Positions 16,240 to 25,073 are shown, counted from the stretch's first letter. The stretch: DNA of 64,000 bases from CAZKRU01 sp964555235 (GCA_964555235.1 CAZKRU010000010.1:1-64000); one strand, 5' to 3'. Numbers and translations are program-made. Notes: generated by a model from the sequence alone, not told the origin.

Positions 16240-16743
16240 TCACCGATAGCAGCAAGAAAGCTCGCGTAACATCTCAAACGTGTTGCAATAGCTCACTCCG
16301 AATTCCTCGCAGAGATTTGGTATCGGCAGTCTCGCCTTTGCGCCTTCCTGACGTGCTTCATGCGTCACTAGGCAAAAACCTGCTTCTTTTGCGGTCGCTA
16401 CCAGCCACCCATCGGCCTCAATCGCAAATTTGGCCTTTACTGCTGGAAGGAAATCCTTCGAAGAGACCCATGCCATCATCGGAGCGAATTCAGAGGCAAT
16501 CACAGCAAGCGAATCATCGAGAAAAAAACCTTTAGGCAAATCATTCGTTACCCAAGTTTCCAGCGTGTCTTTACCCTGTTCCAACTCGGTCCGCACGCGC
16601 CGCGTGCTAAAAATCCGACCCACTGCAAAACCCTGCAGTATGGACTCCCAAAACCCCGGGCACAGATCAAAGGCATAGTAAGAACGATGCGCAGTAATCA
16701 ACACGTTTGAATCCACCAGAAACTTCCGTCCATCTTCCGTCAT
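16240..16743 (-). CDS. PIN-domain protein, DUF4411 type
   Basis: A 167-residue protein with the PIN opening FLVDSNVLITAHRSYYAFD, an internal F-S-T-x-x-V-x-x-E-L acidic site and a late ADGWLVATAKE / LVTHEA block. These give the acidic residues of a PIN ribonuclease. DUF4411 proteins are usually paired with an XRE/IrrE-type regulator, as here: its ATG overlaps the regulator's TGA (ATGA). It is thus a probable toxin of a pair carried inside the restriction locus. The target RNA is unknown. Confidence 0.85.
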   Translation of the reverse strand: MTEDGRKFLVDSNVLITAHRSYYAFDLCPGFWESILQGFAVGRIFSTRRVRTELEQGKDTLETWVTNDLPKGFFLDDSLAVIASEFAPMMAWVSSKDFLPAVKAKFAIEADGWLVATAKEAGFCLVTHEARQEGAKARLPIPNLCEEFGVSYCNTFEMLRELSCCYR

Positions 16744-17891
16744 AGCGCGAACCCAAACTCCCTCCCGAAGCGATCATAGCTGGCGCCACTGAGCCCTGTG
16801 AGCTGATAGGCCTCTCGATAGGGTAAGCGTCCTTCCTTCGCGGCGACGTAAACCGCCGCCGGAAATCTCTTTCCGAGACGGACCCCAAGCGTCAGGTAAA
16901 AATTCCCGCCACCGGGATTGCGGGATCTCCGTCCGGAGGCCTCTACTTTGTATTCCTTGTAAAACGCAAAGTAGTTAGCGCGAGAAATCAATTCCAAGTC
17001 CAGCGCCCGGCGTGCCGCGACCACCGGACTCACCTTAAAAATTCTCGCCAGTCGCTCAAAAGGCTTTTCTTCGTTTTTTACTTGTCGCCATGCCAAAGTC
17101 ATTTCATGGGCGGGAACCAAGAACTCGGCGGCTACTTTGTTGCAGAAAATTTCCACCGCGTTTTCAGAGGGGAGCAGCTCTTTGAAATCCGAAACTCCGC
17201 CTTGGCCGAGCCAGAGATGAGCCAGCTCATGCACCAAGGTGAACATTTGAGCCGCCTTCGCATCCGAACCATTGATGAAAATGACAGGCGCGTAAGAATC
17301 GCTCAAGACGAAGCCCCGAAATTCCTCCACATCCAATGGACGATGCGTATTGTTTTCCACCACCCCATTGATCATTACCAGCACACCCACCCCTTCGATT
17401 TTTTGAATCAACGTCCGTAAGGCCTCTTCCCAAGTGTGCAAGTGTTGACTCCAGTGAGTTTCCAGTTCCAGGGTGTGGCGAATGTCCTCGGCCACTCCTT
17501 CGGGGGTATCGTGCAAGGTGCGGGAGCCGATGAACGCCAGAGGAGGCTCTCCTTGCTCGATCAAAAACCTTCGCATCCACTCCTGCCGTAACTGCACCGC
17601 ATAAATCGTGTCCAACAGATGTGGCGAGGGTCGGGAAACCCCGCGATCCGTCACCGTACGGAAATCCGGAATGGGTAAGAGATCTTTCGGTGGCTCGGTC
17701 AGGAAAAAATAGCCCAGCGGCGTGTAAGTCTGCGCAGCAAACTTCTCAAGCTGCTTCATCGTCGGTTCCGCTTCACCACTCAACCATTGCGGGTACTTTT
17801 GGAATTTTTCACATAGAGCTTCCAAGCTCATCCGGGAGCGCTCCTGCGCCCATTGGAAAAGCTCAGGTTTGATCTGTAACCGGTCGCTCAT
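16740..17891 (-). CDS. XRE/IrrE (ImmA)-type regulator with metallopeptidase domain
   Basis: A 383-residue protein. The N-terminal 60 residues form a helix-turn-helix-like domain (MSLEALCEKFQKYPQWLSGE). It is followed by an IrrE/ImmA zinc-peptidase domain with HELAH at 221-225 and a downstream Glu in CNKVAAEF, then a C-terminal extension rich in basic and Tyr residues. It is the likely antitoxin and regulator for the adjoining PIN gene. Such pairs often travel in type I restriction loci. It lies 35 bases past hsdS in the same direction. Confidence 0.88.
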   Translation of the reverse strand: MSDRLQIKPELFQWAQERSRMSLEALCEKFQKYPQWLSGEAEPTMKQLEKFAAQTYTPLGYFFLTEPPKDLLPIPDFRTVTDRGVSRPSPHLLDTIYAVQLRQEWMRRFLIEQGEPPLAFIGSRTLHDTPEGVAEDIRHTLELETHWSQHLHTWEEALRTLIQKIEGVGVLVMINGVVENNTHRPLDVEEFRGFVLSDSYAPVIFINGSDAKAAQMFTLVHELAHLWLGQGGVSDFKELLPSENAVEIFCNKVAAEFLVPAHEMTLAWRQVKNEEKPFERLARIFKVSPVVAARRALDLELISRANYFAFYKEYKVEASGRRSRNPGGGNFYLTLGVRLGKRFPAAVYVAAKEGRLPYREAYQLTGLSGASYDRFGREFGFAL

Positions 17892-17926
17892 GGCTAATTA
17901 CTTCATATTAGCGGTTGGGATCGTCT

Positions 17927-19270
17927 TTACAAGCCTTTGCCAGACAAATTTTGGACCTTCCTCACATCAATCTGCCCGGTGACGGCGGCGGAGATCAGCG
18001 CGGTCCGGCGTTCCTGCAGCAGGTCGATGGCTTGCTGGGCTTCGGCGGTCAGGGTGTCAAATTTGGCGGTCTCTGATTTGAGATAACTAACGATGGCCGT
18101 CTGCTCCGAAAGTGGAGGAACAACGCAAAAGAAACCCTTTAAAGCTGACTGAGGGAGATTGTTCGCAAGGCCTTCTGCGCCGCTGATGGCACGCTCAATC
18201 TGCGAGCGCATCACACGGGAATTGAAGACCGCCACGAAATACTCACGGTCGATGATCGGTTCGGGATGAACGCGAAAGGTTTTGTCGGACAACATTAATT
18301 TGGACCGCGTTGCCGTGATATAAGCAGTCGAGCCGACAAGCTCTGGTGATCCACTCGCTCGTGACATGAGCACGTCGCCAGCGAGAATTTCATACTCGGG
18401 AATCGGATCGAGCGTTTCTGGAAGAGCCTTGTTCTCTTCTTCGACAAACACGCCCCGATTAACGCATCCCGACTTCACCACGCCCCATTCTTCGGGCTCT
18501 GCCGGGCGACCAAAGCAATCTGGGCTCCATCCTTGTTCAATCCGCCGTACGACTCGACGCACTGTAGCAACCGTCCAATACTCCGGCACATCGCCGAGCC
18601 ATTCGATGCCGGAGGGTTTGAGGGGGGCTTTTGGGTTCAGGCCGCGGGTGACGGCGTGGGAAATGACGGCTTGGCGTTTTTCTTTCAGCAGTTCTATCAG
18701 CCGTCGCTGTTCCGTCACCAATCCATCAATCTTCGCCGTCTCCCGGTCCAGAAACTCGGCAATGCGCGTTTGCTCGTTCTGCGGAGGAAGCAGTGTCGGC
18801 ATCCGCTTAAGATCCGAGAACTTCATCGATTGCCTGAGGCCACCGCCCATCGAGTAAAATACCTTGCTCGTATCATAGGCGCGAAACAGGTGGCTCATGT
18901 AGCGTGAATCCACACCACGAGGCGTTACTGCGAGGTAGGCAAAGGTAATGATTCCTGTCTCTTCGACGATTGCAGTACGTAGGCTGCGTTTGTCGTTCTG
19001 AAGGTCGGTGAGCCGAAACATGATGTCTCCGGGGCTGACGATCTGGTAGGTTTCAAACGACTCAGGGAGTAACCCATCGTTAGATGTGATATCCTTTTGG
19101 ACGATGCGTCCGTAGCTGAGTGAAAGAAGATTATCCTCAATCATGCCTTTATTCGATTCGGCCCGCTCGACAACCGTGCCGTAGAGCGGCTTCATCTCCC
19201 AATGCGCCGGCACCTCGCTCAGCCACTCCACGCCGCTTTCCTTGTATTTCGGGTAGCGCGGGAAACTCAT
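17927..19270 (-). CDS. hsdS: Type I restriction specificity subunit
   Basis: A 447-residue DNA-recognition subunit with two target-recognition domains. Each opens with a conserved ESGVEWLSEVPAHWE- or PSGIEWLGDVPEYW-type block and closes with a coiled-coil repeat (DRETAKIDGLVTEQRRLIELL and ETAKFDTLTAEAQQAIDLL). The two half-sites set the bipartite target and cannot be read from sequence. I chose ATG 19270, which overlaps the RhuM-like gene by 4 bases, over the longer frame. Confidence 0.94.
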   Translation of the reverse strand: MSFPRYPKYKESGVEWLSEVPAHWEMKPLYGTVVERAESNKGMIEDNLLSLSYGRIVQKDITSNDGLLPESFETYQIVSPGDIMFRLTDLQNDKRSLRTAIVEETGIITFAYLAVTPRGVDSRYMSHLFRAYDTSKVFYSMGGGLRQSMKFSDLKRMPTLLPPQNEQTRIAEFLDRETAKIDGLVTEQRRLIELLKEKRQAVISHAVTRGLNPKAPLKPSGIEWLGDVPEYWTVATVRRVVRRIEQGWSPDCFGRPAEPEEWGVVKSGCVNRGVFVEEENKALPETLDPIPEYEILAGDVLMSRASGSPELVGSTAYITATRSKLMLSDKTFRVHPEPIIDREYFVAVFNSRVMRSQIERAISGAEGLANNLPQSALKGFFCVVPPLSEQTAIVSYLKSETAKFDTLTAEAQQAIDLLQERRTALISAAVTGQIDVRKVQNLSGKGL

Positions 19271-19857
19271 GAGGAAGTTTCCTGCCAAAGACGTTGCAAT
19301 TTCCAATCGGGATTTGGGGGATAAAAAAAGTGACCCGCCGGTTTGAGGATACGCTTGCGCGCATAGCCTTGGCGGGTTCTGTTAGCAAAAAGCTGCTCCA
19401 AATCGAATACGGTTGCAAGGAATTTTAAAAATATTTTTTTGAATCCTCTCTGATCAAGAGACCAACAGTGAAATGTGTCTTCTCCGAATAAGTTCGTTTT
19501 ATATTCCCGAAGCAGCGGCGCGGCCCAAATGCGAAATTGGGTGCCCCGGAGCGACTTCACCCGGTAACCCACTGAGATGATCACATCGAGATTGTAAAAT
19601 TTGGTCGCATAGTTCTTGCCGTCGGCGGCAGTAGTCAATGATTCCTTGACTACTGAATCCTCGCGTAATTCTCTCTCGGAAAAGATGTTCTGAATGTGCA
19701 GGCTGACGTTCTGCTTGGATGTCTGGAACAGGGTCGTCATGTGGTGTTGGGTGAGCCAGACGGTCTCACCTTCGAAGCGAACATCAATCTTCAACTGCCC
19801 GTCATCCGTTTGATACACGAGGAATTGGCCACCCGGAGGTATTTCAGGCGGGCTCAC
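19267..19857 (-). CDS. Truncated or chimeric RhuM-like protein
   Basis: A 196-residue protein. Residues 1-115 match RhuM family proteins common in type I restriction loci (VWLTQHHMTTLFQTSKQNV, then FYNLDVIISVGYRVKSLRGTQFR). Family members run to some 330 residues. Here the conserved part ends after LLREY and continues as about 80 unrelated basic/aromatic residues from AT-rich DNA. The gene still joins hsdM and hsdS through ATGA overlaps on both sides, so an internal deletion that kept the frame is likely. It is probably non-functional or altered; RhuM function is itself not established. Confidence 0.75.
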   Translation of the reverse strand: MSPPEIPPGGQFLVYQTDDGQLKIDVRFEGETVWLTQHHMTTLFQTSKQNVSLHIQNIFSERELREDSVVKESLTTAADGKNYATKFYNLDVIISVGYRVKSLRGTQFRIWAAPLLREYKTNLFGEDTFHCWSLDQRGFKKIFLKFLATVFDLEQLFANRTRQGYARKRILKPAGHFFYPPNPDWKLQRLWQETSS

Positions 19858-21596
19858 TTCGTCAATTCTCCGATCATGGTCAAAATACGGTCGGTAACGG
19901 TTTTTAGCTCTGCATCAATTTCATTCAAAGGGCGCGGTGGTTTGAAGACGTAGAAATGGCGGTTGAAAGGGATCTCGTAGCCGACCTTGGTCTTCTCGTG
20001 ATCAATCCAAGCGTCGGCGGCATGAGGCAAGACTTCGCGTTTGAAATACGTTTCGACGTCTTCGCTGAGTGGCACGTTTTCGGTGTCGCGTAGGGCGGAG
20101 TCGGGCACGGGCTGACCTTTGCCTTTGGCCTTGATGCCGAGGACGATCTTGCCTTGGGCGTCGCGCTCGGGTCGCTCGACGGTGATGGTGCGGTAGCCGA
20201 ATTCCTCATTTTTAAAAATACGGCTGATGGGGATGCCATCACGGGTGACCTTCTTGAAATTACCGAACATCTGGGTGATGTCCTCGATGTGTTCCGAGCT
20301 GAGTTCCTTGCGTTTACTGCCGAGGCTTTTGCGCATCTTTTGCCAGAAGCTGCTGGCGTCGATGAGCTGTAGCTTGCCTTTTCGCGCGGCGGGTTTCCGG
20401 TTGCTGACGATCCATACATAAGTGCTGATGCCAGTGTTGTAGAACATGTCGGTCGGCAGTCCGATGATGGCTTCGACGAGGTCGTTTTCCAAGACGTAGC
20501 GGCGGATCTCGCTTTCGCCGGAGCCTGCTCCGCCGGTGAAGAGAGGGGAGCCATTGAGTACGATGCCAAAACGGCTGCCTCCATCTACGGCAGGACGCAT
20601 TTTGGAAATGAGATGGAGAAGAAAGAGCAATGAACCATCACTGACGCGCGGCAGGCCCGGACCAAAGCGGCCGTTGTGGCCCATCTGCTCGGCTTCCTTG
20701 CGGATTTCCTTTTCGATCTTCTTCCACTCCACGCCGAAGGGCGGATTGGAGAGCATGTAGTCGAAATGTTTTCCGTGTAGCCCGTCAGAAGAGAGCGTAT
20801 TGCCACAAATGATATTAGCAATATCCTGGCCCTTGATGAGCATGTCGGCTTTGCAAATCGCGTAGGACTCGGGGTTGAGTTCCTGTCCATACATGACGAG
20901 CCGGGCGTCAGGATTCAGGCTGGAGAGGTGTTCATCTGCTACGCTCAGCATACCGCCGGTGCCCGCAGTGGGATCGTAGAGTGATCTTACCACGCCCGGT
21001 TTTGTCAAAGCCTCATCATCCTCGATGAAGAGTAGATTCACCATGAGCCGAATTACTTCGCGTGGAGTGAAATGTTCCCCTGCAGTCTCATTGGAAAGTT
21101 CGGCAAACTTACGAATGAGTTCCTCGAAGACTGCACCCATCTGGGCATTGCTGACGACATCAGGATGGAGGTCGGTATTGGCAAACTTTTCCGTAACCAG
21201 ATAAAGCAATCCGGCCTTGGCCAATTTGTCGATCTGGGTGTGGAAATCAAAGCTTTCAAAGATGTCGCGCACGGCTGGCGAAAAGGCCTGCATATAAGCG
21301 CGGAGATTTTCTCCAATGTTGCTCTGATCTCCCATCAGTTTTTTCAGATCAAGTGGAGAGGTATTGTAGAAGAGTTGGCTTGCTTTTCGGAGCAGAAACG
21401 GCTCAGGATTTACTCCCGCCTTCTCTCTTTTAACCAATTCTGCAAGAACATCGGTTTTGGTAGAATCCAACACGCAATCGAGACGCCGAAGGACCGTAAA
21501 TGGGAGAATGACTTTACCATATTCGGATTGCTTGTAGTCGCCCCGCAGAAGATCAGCGACGGACCAAATAAAGGAAGAGAGGTTAGGATCGCTCAT
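19854..21596 (-). CDS. hsdM: Type I restriction-modification DNA methylase
   Basis: A 580-residue adenine-N6 methyltransferase. An N-terminal helical domain (SFIWSVADLLRGDYKQSEYG) leads into the catalytic core with the SAM motif DPTAGTGG (208-215) and the catalytic NPPF (284-287). With HsdS it protects host DNA; with HsdR it restricts. It starts at ATG 21596, 20 bases after the stop of the TPP-enzyme beta subunit. No promoter is evident in that gap, so transcription may come from the sugar operon. Confidence 0.96.
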   Translation of the reverse strand: MSDPNLSSFIWSVADLLRGDYKQSEYGKVILPFTVLRRLDCVLDSTKTDVLAELVKREKAGVNPEPFLLRKASQLFYNTSPLDLKKLMGDQSNIGENLRAYMQAFSPAVRDIFESFDFHTQIDKLAKAGLLYLVTEKFANTDLHPDVVSNAQMGAVFEELIRKFAELSNETAGEHFTPREVIRLMVNLLFIEDDEALTKPGVVRSLYDPTAGTGGMLSVADEHLSSLNPDARLVMYGQELNPESYAICKADMLIKGQDIANIICGNTLSSDGLHGKHFDYMLSNPPFGVEWKKIEKEIRKEAEQMGHNGRFGPGLPRVSDGSLLFLLHLISKMRPAVDGGSRFGIVLNGSPLFTGGAGSGESEIRRYVLENDLVEAIIGLPTDMFYNTGISTYVWIVSNRKPAARKGKLQLIDASSFWQKMRKSLGSKRKELSSEHIEDITQMFGNFKKVTRDGIPISRIFKNEEFGYRTITVERPERDAQGKIVLGIKAKGKGQPVPDSALRDTENVPLSEDVETYFKREVLPHAADAWIDHEKTKVGYEIPFNRHFYVFKPPRPLNEIDAELKTVTDRILTMIGELTK

Positions 21597-21616
21597 AAGG
21601 TTCCATCAACGATCGT

Positions 21617-22153
21617 TTATTTTTCACTATAATAATCGCCGTACTCGACGAGAAGGGTGCTTTTACCATCGGTGCGCTCGAGGGCTTTTTGATAGGCGGG
21701 GAAGATCATTTCGGGTTCGTCGAGGCGAATGACTTCGATGCGGGGGCACATGAGACGGAAGACTTCGGTGAAATCGCCGACGTGTTGATGTTGCGGATGG
21801 AGGGGGCGTTCGGAGCCGATTCCGGTGCGAATAATCGCTTTGGTGGGATAGGGTGGATTCGAGAGAAGCGGAAATTTATCCAGGTGAGTGACAACTTGGT
21901 TGACCGCCAGCAGAAGAAAATTCCAGCGTGGATAAATACTGACCGGGACGAATCCGGAAACCGCAAGTCCATTAGTCATTCCCATCTGAAGCTCTTCGGT
22001 GACGGGAAGTTCCAATCGCTTGGTAAGGGGAACGTCAGCAAGGGTGTTCGACATAGCAGTTCCAGCACAGGAAACCGCTTGGCCGAGAAAGAGAGTACGA
22101 GAATCCTTCGCCAGGAATTCCATCGAGCGTTTGAGTTCGTCAAAATATTTCAT
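21617..22153 (-). CDS. TPP-dependent enzyme, pyrimidine-binding (E1-beta-like) subunit, short form
   Basis: A 178-residue protein equal to only the first domain of E1-beta/transketolase-type subunits. The cofactor-activating Glu lies in LELPVTEE (residue 53), and a conserved TGIGSERPLHPQHQH stretch follows. The usual C-terminal domain (another ~130 residues) is absent and the protein ends right after LLVEYGDYYSEK. It is paired with the short alpha subunit 15 bases upstream. Such split TPP enzymes in sugar clusters can add a two-carbon unit from pyruvate to a keto sugar; that is inference here. Confidence 0.8.
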   Translation of the reverse strand: MKYFDELKRSMEFLAKDSRTLFLGQAVSCAGTAMSNTLADVPLTKRLELPVTEELQMGMTNGLAVSGFVPVSIYPRWNFLLLAVNQVVTHLDKFPLLSNPPYPTKAIIRTGIGSERPLHPQHQHVGDFTEVFRLMCPRIEVIRLDEPEMIFPAYQKALERTDGKSTLLVEYGDYYSEK

Positions 22154-22168
22154 GGGGAAATTTCAGAA

Positions 22169-22780
22169 TTAAAACTGGACCCGTTGTCCGGCTCCTGCGT
22201 GAGGATATTTAGACTCGTAGCGATAGTAAGAAACGAGAGGGTGGGTGGAGTTTTCGTAAGTGAGAGTCTTCATGTTCCAGGTTTCACGGGTATCGGTGCA
22301 AACGGATTTGCCGTTATCCTCGACGACGAAATGAATCGGAAGTTCGTGTTGTGTGCTGTACTTGATCGATTCGTGGGCGATTCCTGTTTCGGAAGTCATT
22401 TCGCCCATGAAACACCAGACGCGATTTTTTCCGCTGGAACGCTTGATTCCAAGCGCGACTCCGACGGCGATGGGAACGATGCCGCCGACGATGGCGGAGG
22501 AGAGGATTTGATAGTCTGGGAAGCAGAGGGAGATCGAGTGACCTTTCATGATCTCTTCTTTCACGCGAGCGGGTGGAACGCCTTTGAGCAGAGACTGATA
22601 ATGACTGCGCCACGAGCAAAGAACCCAATCGTCAGGCTGAACTTTTTTGAAAACATCCAGAATCGCTTCTTCATTTCCGTAGTAGAGGTGAACGGGCGAG
22701 CGGATTTTCGACGCGTTGAATTCGTTAGCAATATCCTCTTCGAAGGCGATCAGGTCGGCTTTGGTTAGGGCGGTGATCAT
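22169..22780 (-). CDS. TPP-dependent enzyme, TPP-binding (E1-alpha-like) subunit, short form
   Basis: A 203-residue protein matching the TPP/Mg-binding half of dehydrogenase E1-alpha subunits. It has a central SSAIVGGIVPIAVGVALGIK segment, then CFMGEMTSETGI and a downstream EDNG. The canonical GDG...NN cofactor motif reads GEM(126-128)...DN(155-156), so the Mg-binding Asp is Glu. With the 178-residue partner it would form an alpha2beta2 carboligase. It lies six bases after the GHMP kinase. No lipoyl E2 or E3 gene is nearby, so it is not a complete oxo-acid dehydrogenase. Confidence 0.8.
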   Translation of the reverse strand: MITALTKADLIAFEEDIANEFNASKIRSPVHLYYGNEEAILDVFKKVQPDDWVLCSWRSHYQSLLKGVPPARVKEEIMKGHSISLCFPDYQILSSAIVGGIVPIAVGVALGIKRSSGKNRVWCFMGEMTSETGIAHESIKYSTQHELPIHFVVEDNGKSVCTDTRETWNMKTLTYENSTHPLVSYYRYESKYPHAGAGQRVQF

Positions 22781-22786
22781 AAGGGG

Positions 22787-23815
22787 CTACGGTGCGAGTT
22801 GCTGGCGGGCCACATCGAGGGCGGAGTAGTCTTCCTCTCGAGAGTAGTGGAGGACCATGCTTCCTCCCGTTTCGAAAAGAAAAGGAACCTGAAGGAGTTT
22901 CGAGAGGCGCTTCCGAATGGCGGGTTGGTCTTCCGGTTTTGCGAAGAAGAGCATGAAGCCTCCACCGCCGGCCCCAATGAGTTTTCCCCCGGTGGCTCCC
23001 GCCGAACGGGCCTCGTCGTAGATTTCTTCAATGGCGGGAGTTGAAATGACATCGCTCATCGCACGCTTTTCCTGCCACGCATCATGTAGCAGAGTTCCAA
23101 ATGAATCAAAGCCGCCGCTGGAGAGCAGAGTAATTCCTTCGTTGACGAGCTGATGGAGACGTCTGAGATGCTTTTCCTGGGAGGTGATTTTGGGAACATA
23201 AGCCCCGGCCACAGCGGAGGCGAAGCGTTGGATTCCAGTGAAAAAGAGCATGAAATGGTCGTTAAAATTTTGAAGCGCTTCCGGGGACATCACGACTGGA
23301 TGGACCGAGTGCTGGCCTCCGGGATGAAACTGAATGTGATTCAGTCCCCCATAGGCAGCAGAAATTTGATCTTGAGATCCGACATGTTCCTTCAAGAGCT
23401 CCTGTTCGATGAAGATCGCCTCACGGGCCATTTCTTCTTTGGAAATAATCTGTCCTCGCAACGCATGCAGGGCGTGAATGAGGCCGACGGTGAAAGAGGA
23501 GCTCGATCCCATTCCGCTTCGTGCGGGAAGATCTCCGTCATGATGAAGCTCCACACCGCGATCCATTTTCCAATGCTCAAAAATCGCGCGAACGACCGGA
23601 TGTCGAATCTGACTCACTTCCATACAATCTTCAGTCTTCGAGTAGACGATGCGATAGCGGTGCTCAAAAAAGGGAGGAAGGTAGCGGCAAGTGAGGTAGC
23701 AATATTTGTTAATGGAAGTGGCGAGGACGGCTCCCCCATTTTCCCGATACCAGCCCGGATAATCGGTGCCGCCCCCGAGGAACGAGATTCGGTAAGGAGT
23801 GCGGGTGATGATCAT
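22787..23815 (-). CDS. GHMP-family sugar kinase, HddA-like
   Basis: A 342-residue kinase with an N-terminal TRTPYRISFLGGGTDYPGW, the ATP loop DLPARSGMGSSSSFTVGL near 105 and a C-terminal GAGGGGFMLFF. The overall pattern is closest to D-glycero-D-manno-heptose-7-phosphate kinase (HddA) and related sugar-1-kinases. It would activate a sugar for nucleotidyl transfer. No nucleotidyltransferase or isomerase is present in the window, so the substrate is uncertain. It lies between the epimerase and the TPP subunits in one operon. Confidence 0.88.
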   Translation of the reverse strand: MIITRTPYRISFLGGGTDYPGWYRENGGAVLATSINKYCYLTCRYLPPFFEHRYRIVYSKTEDCMEVSQIRHPVVRAIFEHWKMDRGVELHHDGDLPARSGMGSSSSFTVGLIHALHALRGQIISKEEMAREAIFIEQELLKEHVGSQDQISAAYGGLNHIQFHPGGQHSVHPVVMSPEALQNFNDHFMLFFTGIQRFASAVAGAYVPKITSQEKHLRRLHQLVNEGITLLSSGGFDSFGTLLHDAWQEKRAMSDVISTPAIEEIYDEARSAGATGGKLIGAGGGGFMLFFAKPEDQPAIRKRLSKLLQVPFLFETGGSMVLHYSREEDYSALDVARQQLAP

Positions 23816-23884
23816 GAGAGCGTACTCCCTAAGAACTTGGAGTGGCGGGAAAAATCTCCACGGGCGGTGAGGTGTTGATTGAAA

Positions 23885-24817
23885 TTAGACATTGGCATAG
23901 ACGCTGTTACGCAAAATCGTATAGCCCTTGATCAGTTCGCGGATTCCCTCTTCGAGCGACCATTCCGGCGCGAATCCAGTTGAGGCGATCCGAGCATTGG
24001 AGACAATGTAGTCCCGCTTATCCGGATCTTCGCCAATCGGAGCTTCGAGATAAACGAACTTCGGAAGTTGTTCTCGGATTTTGGCACAGAGTTCGAGTTT
24101 GGAAAGATTGGCGGTATCCAAACCGACGTTGTACGGCTTCCCTTTCAGCGCGTCGAAATGATTTAAGCCATGCAAAAAGACGCGAGCGACATCACGAATA
24201 TGAATATAGTTCCGTTTAAAATGTCCTTCAAAAATGACGACGGCCCGATCCATCACGGCTCGATAGACAAAATCATTCACGAGGAGATCCATTCGCATCC
24301 GAGGAGAAAGTCCGAAGACGGTGGCGAGCCGGAAAGAGAGGCTGTTTTCACGAGAGAGAACGACTTTCTCTGCTTCGACCTTGGTGCGTCCGTAGTGAGA
24401 GATCGGTTTTAGAGGGGATTCCTCGGTGCATTCTTTTCCTTTTTCGCCAATGCCATAACCGCTATTCGTGACTGGAAGGAGGATGCGTTGTTGAGGGGAA
24501 ACAAGACGACAGAGGGTTTGGATGGCTCCGAAGTTCGTGCTTTCAGCGCCGACCGCATCACGATCACAAAGCGGTGCTCCGACGAGAGCGGCAAGGGGGA
24601 AGACGGCATCGGCTTCTTGCACGAGCGGTTTGAGAACGCGCTCATCACGGCAGTCACCCCGCACGACTTGGAACTTGGGGTGGTAACAGCAATCCATGAG
24701 CGAATTTTGTTGAAAGAGAAAACTGTCGAGAACGGTGACCTGATGGCCTTGGGAGAGGAGGAGCGGAGAGAGGACGGAACCGAGATAACCGGCGCCTCCC
24801 GTAACAAGTAATTTCAT
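23885..24817 (-). CDS. NAD-dependent nucleotide-sugar epimerase/dehydratase
   Basis: A 310-residue extended short-chain dehydrogenase. It has the NAD loop VTGGAGYLGS (6-15), a catalytic Tyr-Lys pair in HYGRTKVEAE and a C-terminal substrate domain (KRNYIHIRDVARVFLHGL). It is the first gene of the minus-strand sugar run, with an AAGGA ribosome site upstream of ATG 24817. Family members 4-epimerise, 4,6-dehydrate or reduce NDP-sugars; which applies cannot be read here. Confidence 0.9.
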   Translation of the reverse strand: MKLLVTGGAGYLGSVLSPLLLSQGHQVTVLDSFLFQQNSLMDCCYHPKFQVVRGDCRDERVLKPLVQEADAVFPLAALVGAPLCDRDAVGAESTNFGAIQTLCRLVSPQQRILLPVTNSGYGIGEKGKECTEESPLKPISHYGRTKVEAEKVVLSRENSLSFRLATVFGLSPRMRMDLLVNDFVYRAVMDRAVVIFEGHFKRNYIHIRDVARVFLHGLNHFDALKGKPYNVGLDTANLSKLELCAKIREQLPKFVYLEAPIGEDPDKRDYIVSNARIASTGFAPEWSLEEGIRELIKGYTILRNSVYANV

Positions 24818-24920
24818 TTTGGCTTCCTTGCGATATCGAATGTTTTGATTTGGACAAGGAGGAGTCTATCAGGATTTGTCCGGAAGATTCCAGACATTTT
24901 GGAGGCATTTCAGGATCGGA

Positions 24921-24995
24921 TGGTGCGCGGTGGCGGGTTTGAACCGCCGACCTCTACAGTGTCAATGTAGCGCTCTACCACTAAGCTAACCGCGC
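24921..24995 (-). tRNA. tRNA-Val (anticodon GAC), CCA encoded
   Basis: The reverse complement folds as a cloverleaf. GCGCGGT pairs with ACCGCGC in the acceptor stem, then discriminator A and an encoded CCA. The D arm has TAGCTTAGTGGTAGAGC, the anticodon arm CTACATTGACACTGTAG has GAC at the loop centre, and the T arm GCGGTTCAAACCCGC is standard. An integrase gene begins 79 bases from its 5' end. The tRNA's 3' end points left, away from the integrase. Confidence 0.97.
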
Positions 24996-25040
24996 GTTTG
25001 TCCTCTCAATTTACCCAGTAACGGACGTAAAAGACTTGAA

Positions 25041-25065
25041 ATTTGCTACAATCATTTGCTACAAT
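25041..25065. promoter_or_regulatory. Tandem 12-bp direct repeats upstream of the integrase
   Basis: ATTTGCTACAAT occurs at 25041-25052 and 25054-25065, ending nine bases before the integrase ATG. TTTGCTACAAT recurs inside the gene at 25432-25442, and an inverted version lies at 25408-25420. Such repeats suit integrase arm-type or autoregulatory binding. Confidence 0.6.
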
Positions 25066-25073
25066 TTTGAGGC

